DNA of 64,000 nt, from NCBI GenBank assembly GCA_020796225.1, contig CM036753.1, positions 78,017,441 to 78,081,440 on the forward strand. Reading direction: 5' to 3'. Of the stretch, positions 40,346-51,339 are shown piece by piece (positions within the stretch are counted from its first letter, which is position 1; each line of letters opens with the position of its first letter). Under the pieces are notes generated by a model that did not search any database, was not told the DNA's origin, and was given only the letters and a program-made list of their open reading frames with translations. Both the position numbers and the translations under genes were made by a program. The DNA is from Arion vulgaris (lineage: Eukaryota; Mollusca; Gastropoda; Stylommatophora; Arionidae).

Positions 40346-40510
40346 CTGCATAACTTTGTCAGTCCTTCGGAACTTCTCTTTCTCATAGGCCTCAACTGCT
40401 CATGATCAATTCCTCTATCACATCCCGAATCCATCTTCTTGTCTTTCTCTTTGTCATGATGTATCCCTCTATAATTGTCTTCTCCAGACTTTCAGAATTT
40501 TGTATTCATT
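40346..40510 (-). mobile_element. LINE 3' end, minus strand
   Basis: The minus strand reads LEKTIIEGYIMTKRKTRRWI, RDVIEEL, then frameshifted REKFRRTDKV. Same family as 19081-19334 (EKTITEGG...RRRWIQDV...REKFRRTVKV). Confidence 0.72.
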
Positions 40511-41325
40511 AGATGCTAACACACTGAAACAGGCAATTTGCACCGTGAGTTTGGCAAATTATTTAAAGAACTAGCTAAAACGGCGCTTCGATAAACAAAT
40601 GTTTGTCATTATATTTGAAAACTATACTTTTTGAACATCCGCTTAATAACAATGAAATGTCTATAATAGTCATCGAACAATAAAACAATTTTAAAAACAA
40701 AGTAGGAAAAGTTTATAAAAATCACAGGGATTCGGTGTAGCACTAGTTCACACACGACCTATCAGAAAACATCAAGTCGACACAAGTCCTCACATTATAT
40801 CGATAACGTGGGAATTCATTTAATGAAATGTCAACACTGTCCACTTTAACTTGCATATACGATGTAGTGGAAAAAACACCTGTCGCACCTGTGCAGGTAA
40901 ATACTGTCATCACCTAGTGATTGGTACTACTTTAAATCTTATAGTGATAACCTAACATTATGCTCCACATTTGTATCAGTACTAGTCCTAAATGGTATTT
41001 TAGTCCCTAGAGAAATATCTGCCCACTAAAACTGTTGAGTTTGATCCAGTCCTTCCATTAACATCAGTGCGCAACAGGATGGACTGAAACGGAAGAATTC
41101 AACAGTGGAGTCAAGCATGACCGACTCTATAACGAAGGCCGCGAGTAAAATAAGGTTGTGTCTCCATTCCAACACGGTTCTGAATCTTCTTGAATATACT
41201 GCTAAATCACACATTGAAACCATAGATTGAATAGTATCCTACATACATACTCGGTGGAAGGGGAATATGAATCTATCGTGATTGAAAGTAAATACTGTAT
41301 CAAGATAAGTGGTCATGAGGTATAA
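40511..41325. other. No gene seen
   Basis: AT-rich, unique-looking; no motif in the short frames. Confidence 0.4.
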
Positions 41326-41329
41326 GATG

Positions 41330-41935
41330 TTTGCCAATGATGTAACTTTTGCCCCCCACACATATATGCAAGGTAATGATGGGATACGATGTATGCAGAT
41401 GATGTCACTTTAACGACACACATGCATACAGGATAATGATGGGATATGATGTGTGCAGATGATGTCACTTTAACGACACACATCCATACAGGATAATGAT
41501 GGGATATGATGTGTGCAGATGTCACTTTGGTTACACACACGCATACAGGATAATGATGGGATATGATGTCTGCACATGTCACTTTCACGACACACACGCA
41601 TACAGGATAATGATGGGATATGATGTGTGCAGATGATGTCACTTTGATGACAAACATGCATACAGGATATTGATGAGATAAGATGTGTGCAGATGCCACT
41701 TGACACACAACAGGATATTGATGAGATAAGATGTCTGCAGATGCCACTTTGGACACACACACATACAGGATATTGATGAGATAAGATGTCTGCAGATGTC
41801 ACTTTGGACACACACACATACAGGATATTGATGAGATAAGATGTCTGCAGATGTCACTTTGGACACACACACATACAGGATATTGATGAGATAAGATGTC
41901 TGCAGATGATGTCACTTTGGACACACATACATAAG
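41330..41935. repeat. About 58-bp minisatellite, 10 copies
   Basis: Unit core ACATACAGGATATTGATGAG, ATAAGATGTCTGCAGATGTC and ACTTTGGACACACACA. Left copies read GGATAATGATGGGATATGAT, right copies GGATATTGATGAGATAAGAT, so the array has two subtypes. Confidence 0.93.
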
Positions 41936-42248
41936 CCGAACTTCAGATCATCGTGATCAGATCTGCGATGACATGTTAACAATTTGGCTCACCATCAGCA
42001 GAAATCAAATCACTGTGTTCGTCCAGAGCGCACCATTTCCTCGCATAATTATATGTGACTACGAGTTGTAGATGGTAAGCTAGTTCTTTTATCTCGACCT
42101 CTGTGGTCACTGTCGACATCTCTCATTGTACAAGAGGATCAAAGACCTTAACAAGATTAACCAGACTATCACAGATAGATTAAAGGAATAACATACTGAT
42201 CATCATCAACATTAGAGTGTACAGAACCTTGATGTTAAGCATCATACG
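41936..42248. other. No gene seen
   Basis: Unique-looking spacer. Confidence 0.4.
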
Positions 42249-42518
42249 TTATACACGCCCGTGTATTGTTGGGGCTCGTAAAGGAAGCCAAGAATAGTAA
42301 CACTGCGATCAACAAGACATGTCGTAAGACTGAGGTAGGGGCCTAGGGAAACTACACTAGTAAATAAAAAACGTCGCAGAAATTGGATGTGTTCGCCTAC
42401 TTGTGTCGCATAACTGGCACAATGTACAATCGCTCTTAGACTGAGATCACATACAAATCACAAAGAGTGGTTAACAGGCGGTTGATATGCAGCGTTGGAA
42501 GAAGAATACTTTATACAC
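42249..42518 (+). mobile_element. SINE-D, complete, 8-bp TSD
   Basis: TSD TTATACAC (42249-42256, 42511-42518). CGCCCGTGTATTGTTGGGGC to GCAGCGTTGGAAGAAGAATAC. The core has lost part of CGTAAGAGGCGACTAAGG. Confidence 0.9.
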
Positions 42519-42724
42519 ATAAAAGTTAGACCCATGCAAGCATTATAAGAGAACAAATAAGAAGAAGAAGAATGTTTTCGACATGAGCTGCCCTGAAACG
42601 AACTAGAGATATTCTGTAGTGATTAAGTAACAGACAATGCAGTGTTGGAATACAGGTGATAGGTGGATTTCTCACCTGGAACAATTTAACATTTCAAACA
42701 AATGATAGTAGATTTGAACAGTTA

Positions 42725-42965
42725 CTGGGCAGATGACGAACATCAGCCCGGGAGGGCAGGTCGTCTACGGGTCGCTGCCCTGAAAGACAATAGCAACCTG
42801 CTGCCTTGTGAGTTTTGGCTGGGGACAGCAAAGGCTAACGGAGAGCGAACCCAGTAAACGCTGGTTGAAACCACACACCACCGAAAGATAAGCACTTGAA
42901 CTCCAATTGGTACTGAGGGTTGTGCACGTACATCCCATTCTGATGTTTGGCTGTTTATATATCAC
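42725..42965. other. GC-rich stretch, unassigned
   Basis: More GC-rich than its surroundings (CAGCCCGGGAGGGCAGGTCG, CTACGGGTCGCTGCCCTG). It could be the 5' untranslated region of an RTE-like LINE or a host exon. The plus strand is open for a short way (LPCEFWLGTAKANGERTQ). I cannot decide. Confidence 0.35.
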
Positions 42966-42997
42966 CATAGAATGATAAAAACGGCTTAAGAGCGATC

Positions 42998-43030
<33 letters not shown>
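42998..43030. repeat. GA microsatellite
   Basis: Uninterrupted AG dinucleotides, about 16 copies. Confidence 0.9.
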
Positions 43031-43033
<3 letters not shown>

Positions 43034-43376
43034 GTTAAAAGATCAGACTGATGATAGTGGATTTCTCATTGGAACAATTTAACAGATCAGATAGATAGAT
43101 ATAAATTTCGAAAGAGAAACATCTAATATAACAACGTCTTCAACGTCGATTAACGAGCCCACATTCAGACAACACTCTGCTTAGTTGAGGGTATCCTCAT
43201 GGAAAGATAATGTTTAACGTTGAAACCGCCGTCCGAGTTTTGACAAACAGGATACAAACAATTCGAGTTGTACTTTGATGTTTTTACGAAGAACAAAGAC
43301 AAACGATTGTTTGATGCTTGCGGCTGAAAATCAAAGAACAAGGTAGCTGGTTAAAAAGAAAGTATGTGTACTTAAT
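43031..43376. other. No gene seen
   Basis: Unique-looking. Confidence 0.4.
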
Positions 43377-43527
43377 CACATTGTAACCTTTCGGTTCGGT
43401 GCCACGAATACCGTAAATCTGGATAACCTGTGGCTTTATCTGCCAGCCCGCGGAATTGAACCCGTACTCACAGAGGGCTTGTCACCCGTAGTCCAACACG
43501 CTACGAACACGCTGGGCAGACGGGCGA
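43377..43527 (-). mobile_element. SINE-B, 3' end missing, minus strand
   Basis: GTAACCTTTCGGTTCGGTGC to CGCTGGGCAGACGGGC; box B (GGTTCAATTCC on the minus strand) is intact. Confidence 0.87.
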
Positions 43528-43834
43528 CTCTCGACTGATAAACGGTTAAGAAGCACTGGGCTTCTCAAGTGCATGTCAGAGTGTATAATACACCACGCAT
43601 GTCAGAGTGTATAATAAGGCAGAGCGTAGAAGGAGAATGGAAATTTTGATGAACATTTCTGAAGCTGACAGCTACAATTTGTAGTCGACGTTTCCTTGTA
43701 CATTCGTTCACATACTCTGTCACAGTGAAATGTACTTACTGTGTATGGCTAACATGCTCTGATATAATGTACAAAAACTTGTGGTGAAGTGCATCGTCAG
43801 TCCATACATTCACTTATAAAGTAAAGGTAAGTCA

Positions 43835-43975
43835 AGGAAACATTTTTATACCTCGAGGTATATTTGGTAATTCGGTTTTCGGCCCGTATTTTTTCATTGA
43901 CCGTCGGCACACGATAGGTGATATGGTCAACATCTCGCCGGTCGCCTTTACTTCACAATGCTTTTCCCCTTAACC
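43835..43975 (-). repeat. Dispersed repeat R2 copy
   Basis: CATTGACCGTCGGCACACGA, GGTCAACATCTCGCCGGTCG and CCTTTACTTC match 47585-47745. Confidence 0.7.
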
Positions 43976-43978
43976 ACT

Positions 43979-44683
43979 GTATAATAATAATAATTCCTCT
44001 CATACTGTTATACGTTACATAGGGCCTGCAAGTAATTTCTCCATACCGCTCTATCCTGGGCAACTCGCTCAATCTCCTCCATGAAACTGAGACCGATATT
44101 TCCTGCCTCTCTCAGCAAAGTTCGCTTCAGGGTCTCCTTAGGTCGACCTCTCTTTCTTGAACCCTTTGCATCCCACTTCAATATCTGCTTTGATATTCGT
44201 TGATCATTTCTCCTCAAGGTGTGTCCAACATATCTCCATCTCTTTCTTATAACAGTTGTCACTAGTGGTTGACCAGACATGTCTCTGATTTCATCACTTC
44301 TCCTGAATTCGTTCCATTTTATATTCATTTTTTTCGCAGACATCTATTTTCAAATGCATTCAACTTGCTTTCTATATCTTTAGTCATTTTCCAACTCTCG
44401 TGGCATATGTTAGGATTGATACAACATTTGAATTGAAAATTCGTAATTTAGTTTTAATACTATATAACTTGCAGTTCCATATTTTATTTTAGACTTTTAA
44501 AAGCTGATGTTGCTTTGCCAATTCGTATCATTTTTTTTTTAACATTTCCTGTACAATCAAAATTGCTACCCAAATAGGTGAACTGCTCTGTTATTTTTAT
44601 CATTTTAGATTCCAGTGTGATATCTGCATTACTTGCCATAGGTGTCTTCATTATATTTGTTTTTTCATATCTTATTGTATAAT
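43979..44683 (-). mobile_element. LINE 3' end, 8-bp TSD, minus strand
   Basis: TSD TGTATAAT (43979-43986, 44676-44683) bounds 43987-44675. Minus-strand pieces: MKTPMASNADITLESKMIKI, TEQFTYLGSNFDCTGNVKKK, then MNIKWNEFRRSDEIRDMSGQ, KRWRYVGHTLRRNDQRIS, GSRKRGRPKETLKRTLLREA, DRAVWRNYLQALCNV, stop, then an ATTATTATTAT tail. Several frameshifts lie in the first half. The FTYLG and RWRYVGH...RGRPK marks place it in the RTE-like group. Confidence 0.87.
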
Positions 44684-44742
44684 GCTAGTAAATGTGCGCC
44701 AACCACACCACCATAGCCACTACATACATATATATATATACT

Positions 44743-44955
44743 TCACAGGAATTACCTATTAACAACAGTAAACGAGTCGTCGATTTTCTAGGCATCACTT
44801 ATACGTTCAGTAGTTTGTCATTGTTTTCTGAACGGTGACGTCTGTACAGTTTGTAAAAATCTAAAGGAACTATTTGCTTGAAACTTGCCCGCCGCAAAGT
44901 GTGAACCAGGTAAGCTTGGTTTGTGATCGAGCTCACTGTCACTTAAACTACAGGT
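44743..44955 (-). mobile_element. SINE-A (A2 head), complete, minus strand
   Basis: From AACAACAGTAAACGAGTCGT to the head GAGCTCACTGTCACTTAAAC; the minus strand has box A-like TAGTTTAAGTGACAGTGAGC. Flanked at its tail by a TATATATA run. Confidence 0.85.
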
Positions 44956-45394
44956 GATATAATGATTACTAAATGCAAATAACGTAGCCTTTTCATTTGC
45001 GTCACATGTTTATTGAAAATCTTAGACAAACAAACAATGAAAAAACAATAGATGAAAGAAAACACTTCGTGAATTAAGTGAAGTTCATTACGTGACGACA
45101 GTAGGAACGGTCGGCATCTTTGTAAAGAACCTGTGGCGACACAATTATTTCCGCAGTAGGTAACTCGCTGCGATCAAAAATGTGACGTAAACAGCGTCAT
45201 ATTGATAGTGTCGGTCGGCGCCTTTGATAAGGCAAAACAGAGGCTGAGATTTTGGGGTCGGAAAGTCTTGAATAACAAAAATATGATTTAGCTTTGTCTA
45301 GGGCATAGGCTATGGTATTTGTGACACTCGTCAAACGCGTAATCATTTCCTGCTCTAAACATGTTCCAACTGTTAATTAAATGTCTGTTTTTGG

Positions 45395-45620
45395 GGGGTC
45401 TCTATGACGAAGTGGCTTGGACGTCTGCCTGTTGTGCTGAATGTTGTGGGCTCAAATCCTGACGGTCACACGTGGATTTTTTTTTCATGAAATCCCTAAT
45501 ATTGTTTCTGAAGTTACGGAGTTCGCGCTTTGTGCAACTCTTAGCAGATGGCATGTCATTTATGCCGACAGGGACGGAGGTATTTAAGGAAACCCGGGGA
45601 GGGCGGGCAATGAAGGTAAT
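45395..45620 (+). mobile_element. SINE-F long form, 5' part
   Basis: The head TATGACGAAGTGGCTTGGAC has a box A-like start and GGGCTCAAATCC resembles box B. The body ACGGAGTTCGCGCTTTGTGC, CATTTATGCCGACAGGGACG aligns with the minus strand of 47380-47560. A 73-codon minus-strand frame over it is not a gene. Confidence 0.65.
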
Positions 45621-45649
45621 CATTCGCCTTTATAATATTTAGACATATC

Positions 45650-45790
45650 GTTCTCCGCTATGAATTCAGGCGTAGTCAGTGCGTCCAGTATGGTGCTTCT
45701 GGCTTGATTTTTGAGTGAAAATTTGCTTTCCCTATCATCAGTGTCTCTCGCCGTTCATGCGAGCCTTCAGCAGTATTTCAACATCAATTC
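45650..45790 (+). repeat. Dispersed repeat R1 copy
   Basis: TATGAATTCAGGCGTAGTCA through CGCCGTTCATGCGAGCCTTC; see 30085-30235. Confidence 0.65.
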
Positions 45791-45952
45791 TAAGATTATG
45801 TCTCGAAGATATTACACATTTTATCACCGCAATAGCACAACCAGATAATTAAGCAATACATTCAAGCTATAGAGAAAACTCTAATTCTAACACAAAACAC
45901 ACCCCACAAGTGCTGATCTGCACTCTTGCTGCTCTCAACACACTCTCCTTTA

Positions 45953-46899
45953 TGTGTTAGCTTCAATCAATCAAGTGCCATGCCTGCCGGCGTAGGCGAT
46001 CATGTCTCTCCACAACTCTCTTTGCTTGGTGCATGTAATCAGTTCTGACGTCGATATTTTGTCGAACCATGATGTCAGGCCATCTAACATCTTCTCCCTC
46101 TGTCTTCCACGATCTCTCCTTCCCTGAATTTTACCTGTAGTCACCAAATGTTCTAAACCTTCTCTTCGCATGATATGCCCGAAGAACCTTGATTGTCGGA
46201 TTCTTATTCTTTTGATAAGGTTTCTTTGTGTGCAGACCTGATTTAAAACCTCAACGTTTGTTTTCTTTGCTGTCCATGGAATTCTCAACATTCTTCTGTA
46301 AAACCACATCTCTGTGGCTTCCAATGATCGTATTGATTGTTTGTTCAGTGTCCATGATTCGCTGCCATACATCAGAATTGGTTCAATATAGCATTGGAGT
46401 ATTCGTTTTCGCAGTGTCATTGGTAGTGAGTTCACGCATAGTGTGTTCTTCATTTTCATAAAAGCTGCTTTCGTTTGAGCTATTCTACTCCTAATCTCTG
46501 TTGTACATCTTCCATCTGGTGTTAAGAATGTTCCTAGATACTTGAATCGATGGACTTGTTTCAGTGTTGTGTTATTTATTTTGATATTGCATGTTGGTGT
46601 TTCTTGTTTCTTGGAGACAACCATAACCTCTGTTTTCTTTATATTCATGCTTAATCCTTTCTTTTCACTTTCTCTCACTAGTATGTCTATCAAGTCTTGC
46701 AGATCGTGTTCATTTGTAGCCATGAGAATTGTGTCATCAGCGTATCTTAGGTTGTTTATGTTTTGTCCACCGACTGCTATTCCTGTCTTTTCTTCTATAG
46801 ATCTCATAATGTTTTCGCTATATAAGTTGAATAGGTCTGGTGAGAGTACGCACCTTTGTCGTACTCCTAACTGTATCGCCTGATAGATTGTGTTAGCTT
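45953..46899 (-). mobile_element. LINE, 5'-truncated, 11-bp TSD, youngest copy
   Basis: The perfect TSD TGTGTTAGCTT (45953-45963, 46889-46899) bounds 45964-46888. The whole 925-bp insert is one open frame on the minus strand except the last few bases and an AATCAATC-like tail. This contrasts with every other LINE in the window, which are broken. It is a different family from the RTE-like tails. Confidence 0.93.
45971..46888 (-). pseudogene. Reverse transcriptase C-terminal half, open throughout
   Basis: Open for about 305 codons from the truncation point to the stop; the first ATG (46807) is internal. Motifs in order: [20 protein letters not shown] (motif B; usual GVRQGC has G replaced by R), [14 protein letters not shown] (catalytic YADD), [104 protein letters not shown]. 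The PW(T)...KTN.EVL and FGH..RR..LE....G...G.R.RGR pattern is that of BovB/RTE-like or L1-like LINE proteins. It lacks endonuclease and fingers, so it is dead despite the clean frame. Confidence 0.9.
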
Positions 46900-47085
46900 A
46901 CACGTTGTTAATCTATGAGTAGGTCTACAAAGATAGAATTACCCATTGCCAGATATGGGACGTATTGAATGCCAACACTAATCTATCTAAGCTGATCTGG
47001 TGTTAACTTGAAAAAATACCGGCGTTAAATTGAAAGCGCTACGAATTAATTACATGTCGTTGAGGTATTATTTATACTGGTACAG
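46900..47085. other. No gene seen
   Basis: Unique-looking. Confidence 0.4.
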
Positions 47086-47089
47086 CCGG

Positions 47090-47580
47090 CACGACCCCTC
47101 ACGCTGGTTTAGGTGTTGGGTGACATGAGGGCGTCAACCCAGCTCTCCTGTAGTCAGGTGAGAAATGTATATCAGAATTTGACGAATGTCACCAAGAGCA
47201 AACATTGACTGACATCAAAGTAAAACCAGGACTTAAGTATAGGCGATGTACAGAAGAAAACTAGACATCTCAGGTGTTCAACCCGGATCAGATCTGGAGA
47301 AAACCCGTAAGGAGGCTGCGGTGAAACTGAACAAGCTCACGATATATACTAAAGGGTTTTTAAGCCGAAGGATTGACTTCATTGCACCGGGTTTTACCCC
47401 ATCTGGCTCGGTACCTCTCGGCAGAAATGGCACGCCACCTGCCTAGAGTATTGCACAAAGCACGAACTCCGTAGCTCCAGCAACAATTCTAGGGTCTCTG
47501 GAAAAAACTGCACTCGTGAACAGAACGTCGCGGTCCGGATTCGAACCCACGACCTTCGATACTAAGACAGATTATACAAG
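47090..47580 (-). mobile_element. SINE-F, long form, minus strand
   Basis: The minus strand starts with a tRNA-like head containing TAGTATCGAAGGTCG and a perfect box B GGGTTCGAATCC. The body follows: TTTTTTCCAGAGACCCTAGA, GAGCTACGGAGTTCGTGC, CCGAGAGGTACCGAGCCAGA. The 3' 300 bp (CATCTCAGGTGTTCAACC, CAACCCAGCTCTCCTGTAG) were not seen in other copies. Confidence 0.68.
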
Positions 47581-47584
47581 TCTT

Positions 47585-47745
47585 ACATTAGTATGAAAGG
47601 TAAAGGAACACTTTTTCACATCTCGAGACACATCTCGAGTTATATTGGATAATACGGTGGTAGACCGTATTTTCATTGACCATCGGCACACGATGGGTGA
47701 TGTGGTCAACATCACGCCGGCCGCCTTTACTTCCTAGTGCAGATG
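47585..47745 (-). repeat. Dispersed repeat R2 copy
   Basis: CATTGACCATCGGCACACGA, TGATGTGGTCAACATCACGC and CGGCCGCCTTTACTTCC; see 43835-43975 and 15290-15415. Confidence 0.7.
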
Positions 47746-47785
47746 GATACACACAATTGAGGCTGGGTCGATGAACCATTAAAAA

Positions 47786-48029
47786 AGTTAATTGCACATC
47801 CCTTACCGGACTTTGCGATCAACCCCAGCTTTTTAACGCTGTTTATGATTTTTCTAGGCATTACTACGTTTAGTAGCTTGCCATTTCTGTCTGAACGGGT
47901 GGTGACATCGTCCTTTTGTAAAAATCCACGCGAAACAATTTGCAACCAAACTGTCCGCAGTGTGAGTCGAACTCAGAACGTCAGGGTTAATAGACCGGTG
48001 TCACTATACCCTAGGCCACAGACGCCACC
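47786..48029 (-). mobile_element. SINE-A1, complete, minus strand
   Basis: The minus-strand head GGGTGGCGTCTGTGGCCTAG and box B AGTTCGACTCACACTG; body GCAAGCTACTAAACGTAGTA; 3' end GTAAGGGATGTGCAATTAAC. The tail AATTAACTTTTTTAATGG matches the AATTAACTAACT tail of 1653-1918. Confidence 0.87.
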
Positions 48030-49305
48030 CGTAGTAAACTACCAATTACAAATTTTAATTTCCTCCCTCCCTGGAAAAAATGTACGTCTATGTTCTTCAG
48101 TGCCCTCCTGATCAATAATAACTTACATGTTTATCAATCAATCATCGCTAGGAGACATATGACCGCGATAACGCTAAGTAAAATATTTTATCAACTTGTA
48201 TATATTTCTGCGTAGTGCATTAATTAGTAATGTGATAGTAATAATAATTCTACTGAATATTAATGACACACTCTATAAAACGTTGACGTATTCTGTCAAG
48301 GAACGTTTAATTAATTGTAAACACTGTCCAGTCCAGACAAAATCATGTTGTGTTCTAATTTTTACGGATGAAATCATTCTGTACGCGTGAAATGATTGGG
48401 CCATTTTGTCCATTGTTGCTGTTTTCCCCTGTAAATCACTTTACTCGGTAGTAAAATCGTATTTTCCCCGCGACATCAAACATTTCCGTCGCTCTTAACG
48501 CACCATCAGCAGCTTTCCTATTAAAAGTGAATTATTGTCGCCTCTCCGACCAGTTTATGAAGCTGTCGAGTCATCAACACGCACTCAATTCTTTAAAGCT
48601 TTAGAAAACGAACGTGGAGAATGTGCAAATCATGTTGACGGGCATGATGCCTGGTGAAGTGTGGGTTTAAAAAAAAAAAAGATTATTAGCAGCTTGTACT
48701 AAATATAAAAACACGAAAGAATAAGTACTTCCGTAGTAATCCGAAAGATTATCTGAAGTAGTGAAACAATTCACTGTCGACGACAATCTGGGGGTGATTT
48801 ACTATTACTCCCCTCTCGTTTTATATCTCACTAAAGGTGATTGAAAACCATTAAAAAAGTTGCAAGTAGCAACAAAGACGCGGCAAGTCGAGGGTGTGAA
48901 CACTGGCTACGCAATGAAAGATCGGGTGTTATCAGTGATAGTCGCGTATCGTTCCAGTCGACTAGTTGCAAAAAACTGGTAGCCTGGATGAATGAAGTAA
49001 GGAAGGAAAAGGTAGTTATAAAGTTAATTGATCATGTTAGCTTGAAATATTCGAATTGTTTGTTTATGTAGGAGATCAAAGCCAGTTTAAGTCGAGACAC
49101 GCCGTTTTCAACGAGTCTTTTTGTGTGTGGCTATATTAGAGCGTGTATACAAATAAATATTCAAAAAAATAATTAACTCCTTACGGAGAATCCGAGTAAC
49201 ATTGTATCTAAATAATCTAAGCTGGTGTAGACGGGCCGGACCTGAAAAATCTGAGGACTCAGAAGACTATAGTACACATAGTGAAAACCTATATATTAGT
49301 TTTCA
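48030..49305. other. 1.3 kb without recognised repeat
   Basis: One of the longest repeat-poor stretches. A plus-strand frame at 48841-49071 (76 codons; KTIKKVASSNKDAASRGCEH) has no known motif. Host non-coding sequence is the simplest reading. Confidence 0.35.
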
Positions 49306-49309
49306 TAAC

Positions 49310-49525
49310 TGTACGTTAGGATTTTATTGTCGTAGTCTATATGTAGTGTGCTGTGAAAGAGGTGTAATTCGTCACTCCTGTTGTATCTTTTGCTTGATAA
49401 AGAAATGCCTTTTGGTCGAAACATTGCTGTGTATTGTTTTTGCATTTTGTAAAACAACTACTTTGTTTTTACGTGTTTCGCCATTGCTACATAGTTTTAC
49501 TGCAGTCTTCCCCTATAAAATAATA
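49310..49525 (+). mobile_element. PLE 3' end, non-coding part
   Basis: TTGTCGTAGTCTATATGTAG, GTCACTCCTGTTGTATC, GCTTGATAAAG, TTTTGGTCGAAACATTGCTG and TTTTACTGCAGTCTTCCCC match 17180-17375. Stem II of the hammerhead-like core is disrupted by an AAAT insertion (49402-49406). Confidence 0.78.
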
Positions 49526-49599
49526 CATTAGTTTACACGAGCAAGCTAAACAGTTATATAAACACTATTATCATAGCACTTCAGACATGTCCAAAGGTA

Positions 49600-49700
49600 C
49601 GCCGATTTTCGCCTCAACAAACAACAGCGTCCAACGACTCACCCCGATAGTTTGATGTTGATTAGTCAATATGTTTGCATATTTGGTATGTTCTTTTCGG
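49600..49700 (-). repeat. Short dispersed repeat, two copies
   Basis: TTGATGTTGATTAGTCAATA and GCATATTTGGTATGTTCTTT are the reverse complement of 54925-54985. Class unknown. Confidence 0.55.
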
Positions 49701-49754
49701 GCTGTATCAATATCCACACAGCTCACTCAATTTGGTCGGCATATGGGATTCGAT

Positions 49755-50150
49755 TGATTGATTGATATGATCATCATCATTGCACTTCGATGAGTAAACA
49801 TGTGTGCTCTGATCTCTTTTTTTGTTTACATAGGAAGATCTCGGCTGCAGAGCACGAACTCTGAATTTTGAAGATGGTGAAGATATTTTTGATGGAATTT
49901 TATTTTAAATCTTTTCTAATGTGTTTTGCCCGGGAAGCGGCCTTTCAACCTGCTCTTCTCGATTTTGAACTGCCAAGGTTTTTTTTACGTTTTCACATTG
50001 AACATTGGACCTACGTTTTATCGTCCGTCTCCGATAGGACTAGGAACTCGATGAGATCAGGGAACTCTGGAAAAGTATCCAGATGGCTTCACGAGGGAGC
50101 AAACCTGGTACCTTCGACACGAGAGACAAGCACCTGAATTCTACGCTGCA
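49755..50150 (-). mobile_element. SINE-F, complete or nearly so, minus strand
   Basis: GATTGATTGATTGATAT marks the inverted (AATC)n tail. Blocks CATCATCATTGCACTTCGAT, TCTTCTCGATTTTGAACTGC, CGTTTTATCGTCCGTCTCCG and GGAAAAGTATCCAGATGGC follow, ending in a head with box B-like AGGTTTGCTCC on the minus strand. Sister copy 58150-58520. Confidence 0.8.
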
Positions 50151-50358
50151 GAGACTCCTGAAAGACTCAATACGTTAAGAATGTAATGTCGGTCCAAACT
50201 AGCTAGGGCGCAAGTTCAGCGCAAGCTAATATAATGTAGGAATAATATTAGTGAGGGAAAGTAGAGGGCAGGAATGAAAGAGAGAGAGAGAGAAAGAGAG
50301 GATAGAGGAAGGTAGAAAGAGGACTGTACACCATGAATATTTAATTAGTGCACACATT

Positions 50359-50632
50359 TTATAAGAACGTCCGTGTGGTGCAGAGGCCCGCAAGGGAAGC
50401 AAAGAATAGTACCACTGCGACCTACAAGCCATATCGTAAGAGCCGACTGATGTAGGACCTAGGGAAGCTACACTATTACATAAAAACATCGCAAAATCGG
50501 ATGTGCTGGCCTACTTGTAGGCGCATAAATGGTACAATGTACAATCGCTCTTAGGCTCAGATAACATCCAAATCACACACAGTGGTTAACAAGTGGTCAA
50601 TATGGAGTTATCGAAGAAGAATGTTATAAGAA
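50359..50632 (+). mobile_element. SINE-D, complete, 9-bp TSD
   Basis: TSD TTATAAGAA (50359-50367, 50624-50632) bounds 50368-50623. CGTCCGTGTGGTGCAGAGGC to GGAGTTATCGAAGAAGAATG. A good reference copy of the family. Confidence 0.93.
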
Positions 50633-50904
50633 GATTATGCTAGAACTTCCTGAATAATTTTGTGCAAATCTGACGACGTTTTGCGAACTGCAATTCCTTT
50701 CCGTTACCATTTACCAATCGCAAAGACAAAGCAACAGAACTCGTTTGATCTTTGAGACTTGATGAATACCGATGTTTCCTTGATTCTGGATAAAAAACTA
50801 ACAGCGACACCGTCTTCGCAGCATCTGAGTACCTTTCCCATCCCACACCAACACATGTTTTGTATGTACATGCGCTTTACTTGTACGATTGGAGATTTGA
50901 ATAA

Positions 50905-51125
50905 CAATTTTTTTGAAAGACGATGTTTTAACATGTCATTATTATCAATTATTAACGTTTTTTAAAGGACGATGTTTTAACATGTCATTATTATAAATTA
51001 TTAAGGAAGATGTTTTAACATGTCATTATTATAAATTATTAAGGACGATGTTTTAACATGTCATTATTATAAATTATTAAGGAAGATGTTTTAACATGTC
51101 ATTATTATAAATTATTAACGTTTTT
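50905..51125. repeat. 40-bp minisatellite, about 5 copies
   Basis: Unit GACGATGTTTTAACATGTCA plus TTATTATAAATTATTAAG. The unit contains the palindrome TTTTAACATGTCA-like segment but no transposon match. Confidence 0.9.
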
Positions 51126-51231
51126 AGGGAGGGCGGGGAGAAATTTTGAGCGCGCTCTTTTTAGAAATTAGTTTTGTGTAGTTTAGAGGTCAAAGTGTAT
51201 AGTAAATGATGTTTGATAGTAATCAGCTGAC

Positions 51232-51338
51232 CATAAAGAGGACAGCAAGAGACTGAGAAGAGTGGCGAACAACTGTTGAGGCCCTATGCTCCACGAGGAG
51301 CGGAGAGGAATAAGTCAAGTAAATTAAGTGCTCAGCTG
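51232..51338 (+). mobile_element. Very short LINE 3' end
   Basis: Possible TSD TCAGCTG (51232-51238, 51332-51338). The frame reads IKRTARD, stop, EEWRTTVEALCSTRSGEE, the last 25 codons of the 6.2-kb host LINE family. The stop is where the relative at 7698-7710 has CGA. Confidence 0.8.
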
Positions 51339-51339
51339 T

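Noticed and set aside
46228..46883. Plus-strand frames of 77 and 113 codons
   Set aside because: Antisense shadows of the open reverse transcriptase frame on the minus strand.
48841..49071. 76-codon plus-strand frame in a repeat-poor stretch
   Set aside because: No motif, weak length, and no splice or start context convincing enough to list as a gene; kept only as part of the unassigned stretch.
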